From an uncultured Bacilli bacterium (GTDB lineage: Bacteria > Bacillota_I > Bacilli_A > RF39 > UBA660): a stretch of 64,000 nucleotides of DNA. This document shows positions 1 through 8,274 of the stretch, piece after piece. Location: positions 1 to 64,000 of the forward strand of contig CAJUKB010000002.1 of NCBI GenBank assembly GCA_910587325.1, read 5' to 3'. The position numbers and the translations under genes are program-made. Positions within the stretch are counted from its first letter, which is position 1. Each line of letters starts with the position of its first letter. The notes below the pieces were generated by a model that worked only from the letters and a program-made list of their open reading frames with translations, was not told the origin of the DNA and searched no databases.

Positions 1-60
1 TGTGGTATTTATAATTTTGAAATTGCGAGTAGATAGTTTCGGGACAAGTCTATTAAAAGA

Positions 61-633
61 ATGATAACTTCTATTATCAATATTGATTTAGAAGATAATG
101 CAAAGTTAGAACTTGAGAACATTTCTTCAATAAGAAATGAAGATATTTATAAGGGATTTAGAGTTGTAATAAATGTTAAAATTGAGAATATGAAAGAAAA
201 TTTTCAAATCGACATTGCAACAGGAGATCCTATTACTCCAAAAGAAATAAATTATCAGTATTTACCTATCTTAGGTGATAATAAAATAAATTTATGGGCT
301 TATAATATTGAATCTGTATTGGCTGAAAAAATAGAAACCATTCTAAGTCGTTTAGAGGCAAATAGTAGAATAAGAGATTATTACGATATCTATTTAATTT
401 ATACAAAAGATTGGAAAAATATAAACAAAAATAATTTTAAAAAAGCTGTAGAAAAAACTTTTGAAAAAAGAGAATTTAACGAAGATATTGTGAAATCTTT
501 TACTATTATAAAAAATAGTAAATTATTGCAAACAAGATGGGAAGGTTATTCTAAGAAGTATAACTATGCTAAAAATATTAGTTTTATAGAAGTTATTGAA
601 TGTTTAGATAAAGTGATTACTGAAATAATTTAA
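61..633 (+). pseudogene. AbiEii-type nucleotidyltransferase toxin, C-terminal remnant
   Basis: The 190 residues match the C-terminal two thirds of AbiEii/AbiGii-type nucleotidyltransferase toxins, with an ID(I/V)ATGDP-like strand, an E-x3-AEKxE helix and a R-x-RDYYDIYL stretch that is characteristic of the family. Full members are near 290 residues and begin with a GG-x-S...D-x-D nucleotidyltransferase core that would lie upstream. Here the frame is closed by a TAG at positions 34-36, so the catalytic core is not joined to this frame. The partner antitoxin (AbiEi) would also be upstream, outside the window. I see no good ribosome site before the ATG at 61. Probably a frameshifted or truncated toxin gene, but only 60 bases upstream are visible. 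Confidence 0.6.
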
Positions 634-643
634 GAAAAAATAC

Positions 644-669
644 AAAAAAAAGTGGTAACCCACTTTTTT
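644..669. terminator. Bidirectional terminator between the AbiEii remnant and the ABC exporter
   Basis: Stem GTGG/CCAC extended by A/T pairs, loop TAAC, with an A tract on one side and a T tract on the other, so it can stop transcripts from both directions. The stop codon of the exporter gene lies inside the T tract. Confidence 0.75.
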
Positions 670-2977
670 ATTCAGTTCTTAGAGCAATAACAGGATCTTT
701 CTTACTTGCTATTTTAGCAGGTAAAGCACCCCCTATTAATGTTAACATTAAGCTGACTAATATTAAGATAATCGCATGTAAAGGATTTAAAACCGCTACA
801 TTTTTTAAATCGGTTAAGTTATAAAGAAGATTGTTAGCAGGAATTAATAATAATCTTGTAATGATAATTCCTAAAATTCCACTAGACATTCCTATAATAA
901 AGGTTTCCGCATTAAAGACACGGGAAATATCTTTTTTACGTGCTCCTAAACTTCTTAAAATACCTATCTCTTTTGTTCTTTCAAGAACAGATATATACAT
1001 GATAATTCCAATCATAATAGAAGATACAATTAAACTAATTGCACTAAAAGCAACTAATACGATGGTAATGGCATCCATGATACTTCCTGATAAAGAAGAA
1101 ATCATTTCTGCTTGGTCTGTATAGACAACTTGTTCACTTACTTCTTTTCCTTCATTATATTTATCTAAGTACTCTAATAGTTCTTCTTTCGCGTTAAAAT
1201 CTCTTGGATAAACTTGAATCATGTATGGAACCGCTTCATCTCCTAAATAAGCAAGTATTTGTTCTTTTGTTTCACGTCCTTCTTCGGTAGTTAAATCAAA
1301 AGTTTCTCCATTCATTAAATTGTAGTCAGTTTCTTTTTGTGCTTTCACAATCTCTGAGTTTTTATTTTCTTCGATTACATAATCTAATAATTTTTCGGTA
1401 TAAGTTAAAGCAGATTGTTGGACATAACTTGGAAAATCGTCTTTTAATCTTATAATTCCTACTACTTTTAACGTTAAGGTATCTTTATCACTGTATAGTT
1501 TTTCTAAATCTGTTTGCATTGTAAAATAATTTCCTACTTTTGTATAAAAGTGATTATTTAGTACAAGTTTCATTTCGCTATTTAAAATATCTTCAAAAGA
1601 AATATTTTCTGCTTTACTATCTAATCCTAAATTCGTTAAGATATCTTCTGTAACGTGATTCTTACTATCGACAATCAATACCATTTCGTCTTTTTCTTTT
1701 GCTTCTCTTCCAGCTAAAATATCGTATTTTTCTTCAATCACGCTAAGTTTATCACTACTCAAATTTTTAGGAATACTAGCCATTTGATTTGCAATTGTTA
1801 CCATTTTTACTTTTCCATCTATTTTATTTAATAAATTAAGTCCAGTATAACGATTGTAAGAAATACCACTTACTATTTCCGGATTGGCATTCTCAATATA
1901 CTCTACATATTCCTTCGTAATATTATTTTTATGTGTGAATGTCTCTTCCATATTTTTTTGTGGAATGATATAATCCACATTTGGATAATCTTCATCTGTT
2001 GTTTTCATAGTATTTTGCATTTCGTTCATCGTTTCTTCATCTAAATTCATGGCTTGAGCACTTACGATGATAGGCATAGAAGAAAGTGTGTTTCTCTCAA
2101 AAATATCAATTTGTCTATCAAATCCATTAGATAAACTCAATATAGAAGCTATTCCAATAATTCCAATACTAGATGCAAACGCCGTAAGAATAGTTCTTCC
2201 TTTTTTTGTTTTTATATTATTTAAACTAAGTTTTAAAGCAGACCAAAATCCCATCGAAGTACGTTTGATTTTATATTCTTTTTCTTCCTTTTCTTTTTCT
2301 TTAATTGGATTGGAATCGCTTAAAACTTCTCCATCACGCATTTCAATCACACGATTTGCATAAGTTTTAGCGAGCTCCGGATTGTGAGTTACCATTACAA
2401 CAAGCTTATCTTTGGCAATTTCCGTAATAAGTTCCATAATTTGTACACTTGTTTTCGTGTCCAAAGCACCGGTTGGTTCGTCCGCTAAAATGATATCTGG
2501 GTCATTAGCAAGTGCTCTTGCAATCGCAACACGTTGCATTTGGCCCCCTGATAGTTGATTCGGTTTTTTATGCATGTGGTCTTTTAATCCAACACGCTCT
2601 AATACTTTTTTTGCTTTATTACGACGTTTTTTTACAGATACTCCACTTAAAGTCATTCCCATTTCGACATTTGCTAAAATGCTAATATGAGGAATTAAAT
2701 TATAGCTTTGAAAAATAAAGCCTATACAATTATTTCGATAAGCATCCCAAGTTTGGTCTTTAAATTTTTTAGTAGAACGATTGTTGATAATTAAATCTCC
2801 ACTATCGTACCTATCAAGACCACCAATAATATTTAAAAGAGTTGTCTTCCCACTACCACTTGGTCCAAGAATAGCAACAAATTCATTCTTACGAAACTTT
2901 AAGTCAACGCCTTTTAAAGCTTCTTGGGTAAAATCCCCTGTTGTATAACTTTTTTTTATTTCTTTTAATTCTAACAT
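668..2977 (-). CDS. ABC transporter, ATPase fused to FtsX-like permease (MacB-type)
   Basis: Single-chain exporter of 769 residues. The N-terminal ATPase (about 1-230) has Walker A GPSGSGKT near residue 38, signature LSGGQ near 142 and Walker B ILADEPTGALDT near 162, of the LolD/MacB subfamily. A linker leads to a first membrane helix near 258-280, a large extracytoplasmic domain, and three C-terminal helices (about 640-765) with the LRSLGARKKDI loop of FtsX permeases. This is the MacB layout of ATPase plus four helices in one chain. The start is set by an AAGGAG site just upstream. Substrate cannot be told; relatives export antimicrobial peptides, lipoproteins or drugs. No neighbouring two-component system or MacA-like adaptor is seen, and the gene stands alone before a terminator. 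Confidence 0.9.
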   Translation of the reverse strand: MLELKEIKKSYTTGDFTQEALKGVDLKFRKNEFVAILGPSGSGKTTLLNIIGGLDRYDSGDLIINNRSTKKFKDQTWDAYRNNCIGFIFQSYNLIPHISILANVEMGMTLSGVSVKKRRNKAKKVLERVGLKDHMHKKPNQLSGGQMQRVAIARALANDPDIILADEPTGALDTKTSVQIMELITEIAKDKLVVMVTHNPELAKTYANRVIEMRDGEVLSDSNPIKEKEKEEKEYKIKRTSMGFWSALKLSLNNIKTKKGRTILTAFASSIGIIGIASILSLSNGFDRQIDIFERNTLSSMPIIVSAQAMNLDEETMNEMQNTMKTTDEDYPNVDYIIPQKNMEETFTHKNNITKEYVEYIENANPEIVSGISYNRYTGLNLLNKIDGKVKMVTIANQMASIPKNLSSDKLSVIEEKYDILAGREAKEKDEMVLIVDSKNHVTEDILTNLGLDSKAENISFEDILNSEMKLVLNNHFYTKVGNYFTMQTDLEKLYSDKDTLTLKVVGIIRLKDDFPSYVQQSALTYTEKLLDYVIEENKNSEIVKAQKETDYNLMNGETFDLTTEEGRETKEQILAYLGDEAVPYMIQVYPRDFNAKEELLEYLDKYNEGKEVSEQVVYTDQAEMISSLSGSIMDAITIVLVAFSAISLIVSSIMIGIIMYISVLERTKEIGILRSLGARKKDISRVFNAETFIIGMSSGILGIIITRLLLIPANNLLYNLTDLKNVAVLNPLHAIILILVSLMLTLIGGALPAKIASKKDPVIALRTE

Positions 2978-3061
2978 CTTTTTCTCCTTTTTAAGTTCAC
3001 ATAAAATAATATGCCAACGACTAAAATTATACTCTTTTTTTCAAAAACTTGCAAAATAATA

Positions 3062-3090
3062 TTTACGAAGTGAAAAAGATATAATATAAT
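3062..3090 (+). promoter_or_regulatory. Promoter of a small RNA facing the small toxin gene
   Basis: TTTACG at 3062-3067 and TATAAT at 3085-3090 with 17-nt spacing. The expected start is near 3097, and a terminator follows at 3131-3163 with no open frame in between, which implies a short untranslated RNA. Confidence 0.55.
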
Positions 3091-3096
3091 AAATTT

Positions 3097-3163
3097 GTGA
3101 GACACATTATGTGCTTACCGTTTTTTTGGTAAACACCTTTCCAAATGGAAATGGTGTTTTTTT
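3097..3163 (+). ncRNA. Candidate antisense RNA (type I antitoxin-like)
   Basis: A transcript of about 67 nt is predicted from the promoter at 3062-3090 to the terminator T tract ending at 3163. It carries no plausible coding frame. It lies convergent to, and directly downstream of, a 22-codon hydrophobic peptide gene on the other strand, so it would pair with the 3' part of that mRNA. This is the arrangement of txpA/RatA and bsrG/SR4 in Bacillus (family knowledge). The antitoxin role is inference from layout only. Confidence 0.45.
3131..3163 (+). terminator. Terminator of the small RNA
   Basis: Arms AAACACC/GGTGTTT and TTTCC/GGAAA with one bulged base and an AAAT loop, followed by T7. The T tract is only on this strand; the opposite-strand transcript reads through an A-rich stretch. 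Confidence 0.7.
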
Positions 3164-3199
3164 ATTCTTTCGATAACAACCAAAACACCTCCTATGACA

Positions 3200-3268
3200 T
3201 TATCTGAAGATAATTAAAAGAATAATTATCACCAACAATACTACAACAAGTAGTTCTTGTTTTTTCAC
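3200..3268 (-). CDS. Small hydrophobic peptide, candidate type I toxin
   Basis: A 22-codon frame opens with GTG at 3268, five bases after a GAGGTG ribosome site, and ends with TAA at 3200. The peptide starts MKKQELL and then is an unbroken run of Val, Leu and Ile to a final Phe-Arg: charged N-terminus, one membrane span, basic end. This is the chemistry of type I toxin peptides, though it matches no named family that I know (not Fst, TxpA or Hol-Tox by sequence). The ribosome site lies in a CCAC...GTGG hairpin, which could hold translation down. A TATACT box lies near 3321-3326. No other gene occupies 2978-3464. Confidence 0.5.
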   Translation of the reverse strand: MKKQELLVVVLLVIIILLIIFR

Positions 3269-3464
3269 GTGACCACCTCACTTAGTGGCAAACACCAAAA
3301 TGCGCTCGCAAGAACACCTTAGTATAGAAAAAAACTAAAGTCAAATTGCCAATTTTAAAAAAGTACTAACCAAAAATAGGAATTGACAATTCAAATCTAC
3401 TAAACGGAAACAATTTTTGGCATATTGAACTAAACTTCCACCAAATTTGTAAAAATTAACTTTT

Positions 3465-4292
3465 TTATTTTCTTCCAATTTTCTCTCCCATTTTGACAGA
3501 AATTTCATAACCTTTTTCCGTTTTTTCAAAATATTCTTTTGGTAGCCAAACCGCATCTTTTTGAAACAGCAATATAATTGTACTTCCCCCAAAAAGAAAC
3601 ATTCCCTTTTCTTCTCCTCTTTGAAAAGAATACTCTTGATGATGGTTTTTAATTTTTCCTACAAATAAAGCTCCAACTTCGATTTGTACAACGTCCCCAA
3701 AATGTTTTGTATGAAGAATAGTATATTCTCTAGCATTTTCTATAAATACCGGAATACTTTCCAAAGCAATTGGTCGTACTGTATGAAGAACCCCAGGAAT
3801 AAAAATATTTTTTTCTTTTGTTCCTTCATCCAAATAGCAATATCGGTGGTAATGATTTACGCACAAACGAAATACCATGCAAATTCCATCCTTGTATTTT
3901 TTTGCTAGCTCTTCATTTTTTAAAAGGGAAGAAATACTATAATTACTTTGCTTTACGGGTAAAACTAGGCCATCTTCTATTTGATAAACACTTAAAAAAC
4001 CATCACTTGGAGAAATTAAATCTGTTTCCTTTTTAACAATTGGACGACAATCTTTTTTAATCTCTCTAGTAAAAAAGGTATTAAAATTTGGATACTTTTC
4101 TTCCTTATACTCTTCCATATCAATATGATTTTTACGGATAAATCGTTTTATAATCCCTTTTGACAAAGTAGTAGAAAGAAACATTCCAACAACGCGAGAG
4201 ATAAACGGACAATATAATACTTTTAAAATACATCTTCCTAACATTGTATGGTATAAAAAACGAAGACCAATACTTTCATTCTCTTTTTTCAT
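3465..4292 (-). CDS. psd: Phosphatidylserine decarboxylase
   Basis: Converts phosphatidylserine to phosphatidylethanolamine. The 275-residue chain ends with the self-cleavage site GGST at about 235-238 (LGST-type motif), where the Ser becomes the pyruvoyl group. The NHYHRYC stretch supplies the conserved His residues. Length agrees with the short, Bacillus-like Psd. It is the last gene of a four-gene lipid run and follows pssA by 11 bases, so substrate supply and use are linked. No terminator is obvious after it. Confidence 0.9.
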   Translation of the reverse strand: MKKENESIGLRFLYHTMLGRCILKVLYCPFISRVVGMFLSTTLSKGIIKRFIRKNHIDMEEYKEEKYPNFNTFFTREIKKDCRPIVKKETDLISPSDGFLSVYQIEDGLVLPVKQSNYSISSLLKNEELAKKYKDGICMVFRLCVNHYHRYCYLDEGTKEKNIFIPGVLHTVRPIALESIPVFIENAREYTILHTKHFGDVVQIEVGALFVGKIKNHHQEYSFQRGEEKGMFLFGGSTIILLFQKDAVWLPKEYFEKTEKGYEISVKMGEKIGRK

Positions 4293-4303
4293 AAAACCAA
4301 TTC

Positions 4304-4969
4304 CTATCTAAAAAACTTAAGAGCAAATAAAAGTAAAAATTCTAAAGCTCCAATAAGTACAAAATAAAGAATGCCTCTCATATCCAATTTTTTCAATTGA
4401 AACTTTAATAAAAAGGCAAAAGCAACCCCTAAAATAGCCACAAAATAAAGACAAGTTATATCCAACGGGTTAATAAAGTGTAAAAGCATAATACTAGGGA
4501 ATATGATGGCAGAAGAAGTAACCGGAAGTCCTGTATATGCCTTTCTCGTACCACTCTCTTTTTCCTGCCTTTCTTCCTCTGTTACATTAAAGTAAGCAAG
4601 ACGAATAAGAGCAGCTAATACATAAAAAAGTAAAATAGCATAAACGAGAACGCAAATCCAAATAGCAGGTTTTGATATAAAAGTAAGCTTACGAAATAGT
4701 GCATAACCAATAGAAGCAGGTAGAACACCAAATGCCACTAAATCCGATAAAGAATCAATTTGAATCCCAAAACGTTTTTCTTCATAACTACGATTTTTCT
4801 TTGTACTAGCAACACGTCCATCAAACGCATCACAAAGTCCACAAAATAGTAAGAAGAATATTCCTAGATATGGAGACCCTCCCCCCGAAAGTGTTACAGC
4901 AATTCCAACACTTGCTGATAATAAAGACAAATAGGTAAGTATTACTGTATAATCATAAATTCCAATCAT
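4304..4969 (-). CDS. pssA: CDP-diacylglycerol-serine O-phosphatidyltransferase
   Basis: Membrane enzyme that joins serine to CDP-diacylglycerol. The CDP-alcohol phosphotransferase motif is present as D47, D50-G51, G68, D72 and D76 (DGxxAS in place of the commoner DGxxAR). Several membrane spans follow, consistent with the 221-residue PssA of Gram-positive bacteria. The start overlaps the end of the upstream flippase-like gene by an ATGA, so translation is coupled. With psd next, the product would go on to phosphatidylethanolamine. Confidence 0.92.
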   Translation of the reverse strand: MIGIYDYTVILTYLSLLSASVGIAVTLSGGGSPYLGIFFLLFCGLCDAFDGRVASTKKNRSYEEKRFGIQIDSLSDLVAFGVLPASIGYALFRKLTFISKPAIWICVLVYAILLFYVLAALIRLAYFNVTEEERQEKESGTRKAYTGLPVTSSAIIFPSIMLLHFINPLDITCLYFVAILGVAFAFLLKFQLKKLDMRGILYFVLIGALEFLLLFALKFFR

Positions 4970-6036
4970 TTTTTACTACTCCTTTTCAATAACCAAAATT
5001 TAACTAAAACCGCAACCCCACAAATGAAAATACAACAATAGAAGGAAATCCCCCGACTGAGTAATTCTAAATTCACGGCTTCTGAAGCAGGCATAATTTT
5101 TTGAAAACCATTTAACATAAGATAATCTGTAACCCCAATCGCCCCCGGAATAGGTGCACAATAGGCTCCCGTAATGACTAAACTTTCTATAGCACCTACT
5201 AGTATAGCCTCTCCTAAACTTCCCTTTGTTGCTAAAAATACAAACACTACCGTTGCTATTTGAAATATTCGCTGTCCTAAATTTAATAAGAAAACATGAA
5301 TTAAAACTCCTTTTTTCTCTTTAATTAAAAGTGATGCTTCATAATATTTCTTCATTGTATTATTTAACTTTTCTTGTTTTTCTTCTACATTTTTAAGCAA
5401 ATGAAACTTCGTAAGTAACTTAAAAACTTTATTACAAATTTTATTTAAAAGTTCTTTTTTATAAAGTAAAGCATAGAAAAATAAAATCAAAATAAGTTGA
5501 AAGAAGAACCCAATGAGTATAAAGATTTTGGCTAGAAAATCAAATCCAAAAAAGGCCAAAGGATAAAGAAAAAAGAAAAACAAGACAAGTACAATAATGG
5601 AGATAGAATACATAAGCAATGTATACAAAAGAGCCACAGTAATAATGGAGATTGGAATACCATCCTTCGCCATGAAATAAGCACTTGCAGGCTGTCCACC
5701 ACTAGCAGAAGGCGTAATTGCTGAAAAATAAATATCCGCTGCCGAGTAGAAAAAACCATCTTTCGTCTTTTTCTTATAGCCAAATGATTTGCAAATCTCA
5801 ACTAAAGATAAGCCTTCACATAATACATAGAAAAACACTGATAAAAAGGCTAAAAAGAGCCCTGAATAAGAAGCATTCTTTAAAAAAGAAATAAACTCTT
5901 GTATCGAAAAACTTTTATGAAAAGAAAGAATTGCCACTATGCTTAATATCGCAATACATAAGAAAACGACAAAAGCAATTACTTTTTTACGTGTGTTCAT
6001 AACGTTTTGTTCTTTTAAATTTTCTTCTTTTTTCAT
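4966..6036 (-). CDS. LPG-synthase membrane-domain protein (flippase-like, UPF0104)
   Basis: A 356-residue protein with about eight hydrophobic spans that matches the membrane half of MprF/AglD/YbhN proteins. The SAxxPxASGGQPASAYFM stretch and the PGAIGVTDYLML stretch near the C-terminus are hallmarks of the family. The catalytic lysyl-transferase domain of full MprF is absent. Relatives flip or move lipids across the membrane. It lies between a PAP2 phosphatase and pssA/psd with 8-base and overlapping junctions, so a role in moving a phospholipid made by this operon is a fair inference. Confidence 0.8.
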   Translation of the reverse strand: MKKEENLKEQNVMNTRKKVIAFVVFLCIAILSIVAILSFHKSFSIQEFISFLKNASYSGLFLAFLSVFFYVLCEGLSLVEICKSFGYKKKTKDGFFYSAADIYFSAITPSASGGQPASAYFMAKDGIPISIITVALLYTLLMYSISIIVLVLFFFFLYPLAFFGFDFLAKIFILIGFFFQLILILFFYALLYKKELLNKICNKVFKLLTKFHLLKNVEEKQEKLNNTMKKYYEASLLIKEKKGVLIHVFLLNLGQRIFQIATVVFVFLATKGSLGEAILVGAIESLVITGAYCAPIPGAIGVTDYLMLNGFQKIMPASEAVNLELLSRGISFYCCIFICGVAVLVKFWLLKRSSKK

Positions 6037-6043
6037 AACTTCA

Positions 6044-6700
6044 TCAACTTCTTTTACTACTTATTTTTTCAAAAATTGTTTCTAAATGAAACTTTTTGGT
6101 AATGAGAATACCTATTTCTACCATCAGTATACCACCAATAATATCAATGAACACATGTTGCTTCACTAATACAGTTGACATACATACGAAAATGGTAAAA
6201 ACAAACATAATGATTTTATATTTCTTAGAAACTTTCTTTAAAGCCATCGCCCCTCGAAAACACATCCAACTTTCTAAACAATGAATAGAAGGAAATAGAT
6301 TCACAGGAGCATCTGCAGAATAGATAAAACGTGTCAACATTCCCCATATTCCATCACCTATTACTTCGGGACGAACAATGGTAGTTGGAAATACAAGAAA
6401 GAAAAATAAACATAATAACTTTGCAATTACCTCACCCGCACAAAAGTGATAACAGGTTTCTTTATTTTCTTTCGCAATCTTAATATAACCAATAATCCAT
6501 TGGACATAAGCAAGAATATAAAAAGAGATAAAAAAGGGAACAAAAGGAAGATAAGAATCAATAAATATAGAAGCGTTATAATGATAAAGAGAGTTGGTAA
6601 ACAATTTGGAACCATTATAAACTAGCACATTCATAATAACCATAGTAAGTAATGGTATATAGGCATATCTAGGAATTATTTTCTTTATTCTTTCTTTCAT
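6044..6700 (-). CDS. PAP2-superfamily membrane phosphatase or phosphotransferase
   Basis: The 218-residue membrane protein has PAP2 signature pieces: a VRP, then LFPSIHCLESW (PSxH block) and VKQHVFIDIIGG (H-x3-D block). The PSIH-x-LESW form resembles the Aur1/Ipt1-like inositol-phosphotransferase branch more than simple PgpB phosphatases. It is the first gene of the lipid operon, downstream of a tRNA and its terminator. It may release phosphate from a lipid phosphate or move a phospholipid headgroup; the sequence does not decide. Confidence 0.8.
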   Translation of the reverse strand: MKERIKKIIPRYAYIPLLTMVIMNVLVYNGSKLFTNSLYHYNASIFIDSYLPFVPFFISFYILAYVQWIIGYIKIAKENKETCYHFCAGEVIAKLLCLFFFLVFPTTIVRPEVIGDGIWGMLTRFIYSADAPVNLFPSIHCLESWMCFRGAMALKKVSKKYKIIMFVFTIFVCMSTVLVKQHVFIDIIGGILMVEIGILITKKFHLETIFEKISSKRS

Positions 6701-6756
6701 ACTTTTTCCTCTCCAATACTAATTTATAACAAATGAAAATGACTTTCAAATGACAG

Positions 6757-6790
6757 AAAAACCCTCCAAAGAATAATCTTTAGAGGGTCT
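6757..6790 (-). terminator. Terminator after tRNA-Asn
   Basis: ACCCTCTAAAG / CTTTGGAGGGT stem with an ATTATT loop and a T-rich end. It separates the tRNA from the lipid operon. Confidence 0.8.
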
Positions 6791-6801
6791 ATAATCATAA
6801 A

Positions 6802-6877
6802 TGGCGCCCGATGTAGGACTCGAACCTACGACCTAACGGTTAACAGCCGTGCGCTCTACCGGCTGAGCTAATCGGGC
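6802..6877 (-). tRNA. tRNA-Asn (GTT)
   Basis: A complete cloverleaf with acceptor GCCCGAT/ATCGGGC, a D-arm AGCTCAGCCGGTAGAGC, anticodon GTT in the loop CTGTTAACC, T-arm GTAGG-TTCGAGTC-CTAC, discriminator G and an encoded CCA (6804-6802). G73 fits asparagine tRNA. Confidence 0.97.
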
Positions 6878-6963
6878 AACACAATCAAATTATATATTAT
6901 AATTATATGCGTTGTCAATCTTTTTTATACCACTTTTTGGCAAAAGGTGCATAAAAATTCAAT

Positions 6964-7635
6964 TTATTTTAAATTTCTTTTCATAGGTTCAATAAAGATT
7001 TCATATTCAGGGTCATTGATGATTTCTAAAATTTCACTTAAATCATAATCACTATACTTCTCTTTTTGCTTATCTTCTGGAATAATTTCAGAAACATCTG
7101 CAAATCTTCCATATTCCAAAGGAGTATCTTCTTCCCAATAATATTCAGTATCAAAATCCGCAAAATTAGAGGTAATCGTTCCATTTTTTAAATCATAATC
7201 ATAACGTATCGTAAAGGTTTCTAACTTACCAGAAAACGTTACATATGTATACGTTTGTACTTCTGTTTTACGAACAGCATCTTTCGAGTTATCCTCTACT
7301 TCATTTCCGTATTGATTATAAAACGTTGTCTTTTCCCATCCTTTTGTTGAAGTATCAACAAAGTAATAATTTCGTTCTTCATTAGGGTCAACATTAGGAA
7401 TATCCGTAATTAACCATAGAGAATCATGTTTATATGTAGGAATATTATCTGTATATTCATTCACAAAATCATTAGCTTCTAATATTAAATCCAAACCTTT
7501 TTTAGCATATTTTTTCGTAAAACTTTTTATATCATCGGTTGTGATAGATGTGATTTCTTTAGCTTCAACTTGGCTTGAATAGACACTACACATACAAAGC
7601 GCCAATAATAAAGTATTAAAACTATTTTTCTTCAT
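6964..7635 (-). CDS. Secreted protein of unknown function
   Basis: Not recognised. The first 25 residues form a clear Sec signal: Lys-Lys, hydrophobic LLLALCMCSVYSS, and a likely cut after VEA. The exported part is about 198 residues, acidic, rich in Tyr, Asp and Thr with alternating beta-like stretches, and has no Cys after the signal. A strong AGAGGTGGG site fixes the ATG. It is a single gene, divergent from the MntP-like gene and facing the tRNA. Confidence 0.7.
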   Translation of the reverse strand: MKKNSFNTLLLALCMCSVYSSQVEAKEITSITTDDIKSFTKKYAKKGLDLILEANDFVNEYTDNIPTYKHDSLWLITDIPNVDPNEERNYYFVDTSTKGWEKTTFYNQYGNEVEDNSKDAVRKTEVQTYTYVTFSGKLETFTIRYDYDLKNGTITSNFADFDTEYYWEEDTPLEYGRFADVSEIIPEDKQKEKYSDYDLSEILEIINDPEYEIFIEPMKRNLK

Positions 7636-7770
7636 AGTCCCACCTCTTTCTATTGTATTTTACTTATATTATATGAAAAATGCAACTATACTGTTTAAAC
7701 TTTCACACATTTACCATTATGCGCCCTTTCCAAATTACAAAATTCTCGTATGATATACAAGGTGAATACT

Positions 7771-8274
7771 ATGTTTTTATTTTTAAACGCCATTGCAGCA
7801 AGCCTAGATGGCTTAATTATAGGAATTGGGCTTCGTCTAGCCCATATAAAATTTTTAAGAAGACATATGTTTATTATGTGGCTTGGAAATTTTCTTATTT
7901 ATGCTTTATTTTTATCACTTTACTATTTTTTTAAACTTGCCTTTATGACCAAAACCATTACAACCATTCTTTATCTAGTTTTTGCCATACATGCTTGGCA
8001 TAGTGAGGAATCATTCGTCGTAAAGGAAAAAACACTTGGACTTATCAGTTGCTTACTTCTTACTCTTACGCATTCTTTAGACGGAACCATTGTCTCTTTA
8101 AACTTTGTATATCAATACAAAATAGTACATATATGTTGTGTTTTTAGTAGTATGTCTCTACTCATTTTACTTGTGGGATACTACTTTGCTAAACTTTTTA
8201 AAAGTAAGAAAAAAGAAAGTTACATTAGTGCTTCTCTCTTCCTACTTCTAGCGCTGATTAATCAATTTCTTTAA
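7771..8274 (+). CDS. MntP/YtaF-like membrane protein
   Basis: A 167-residue protein with six hydrophobic spans and two internal repeats, each with an Asp motif: SLDGLIIGIG near the start and SLDGTIVSLN in the second half. This is the DUF204 repeat of the MntP manganese exporter and YtaF families. An AAGGTG site six bases before 7771 supports this ATG over the one 21 bases upstream. Its 3' end overlaps the convergent dus gene by 17 bases. Transported ion is inferred, not shown. Confidence 0.75.
   Translation: MFLFLNAIAASLDGLIIGIGLRLAHIKFLRRHMFIMWLGNFLIYALFLSLYYFFKLAFMTKTITTILYLVFAIHAWHSEESFVVKEKTLGLISCLLLTLTHSLDGTIVSLNFVYQYKIVHICCVFSSMSLLILLVGYYFAKLFKSKKKESYISASLFLLLALINQFL

Noticed and set aside
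3341..3592. Minus-strand frame of 83 codons overlapping the end of psd
   Set aside because: It overlaps the conserved 3' part of psd in another frame, has no ribosome site and a low-complexity, Cys/Phe-rich translation.
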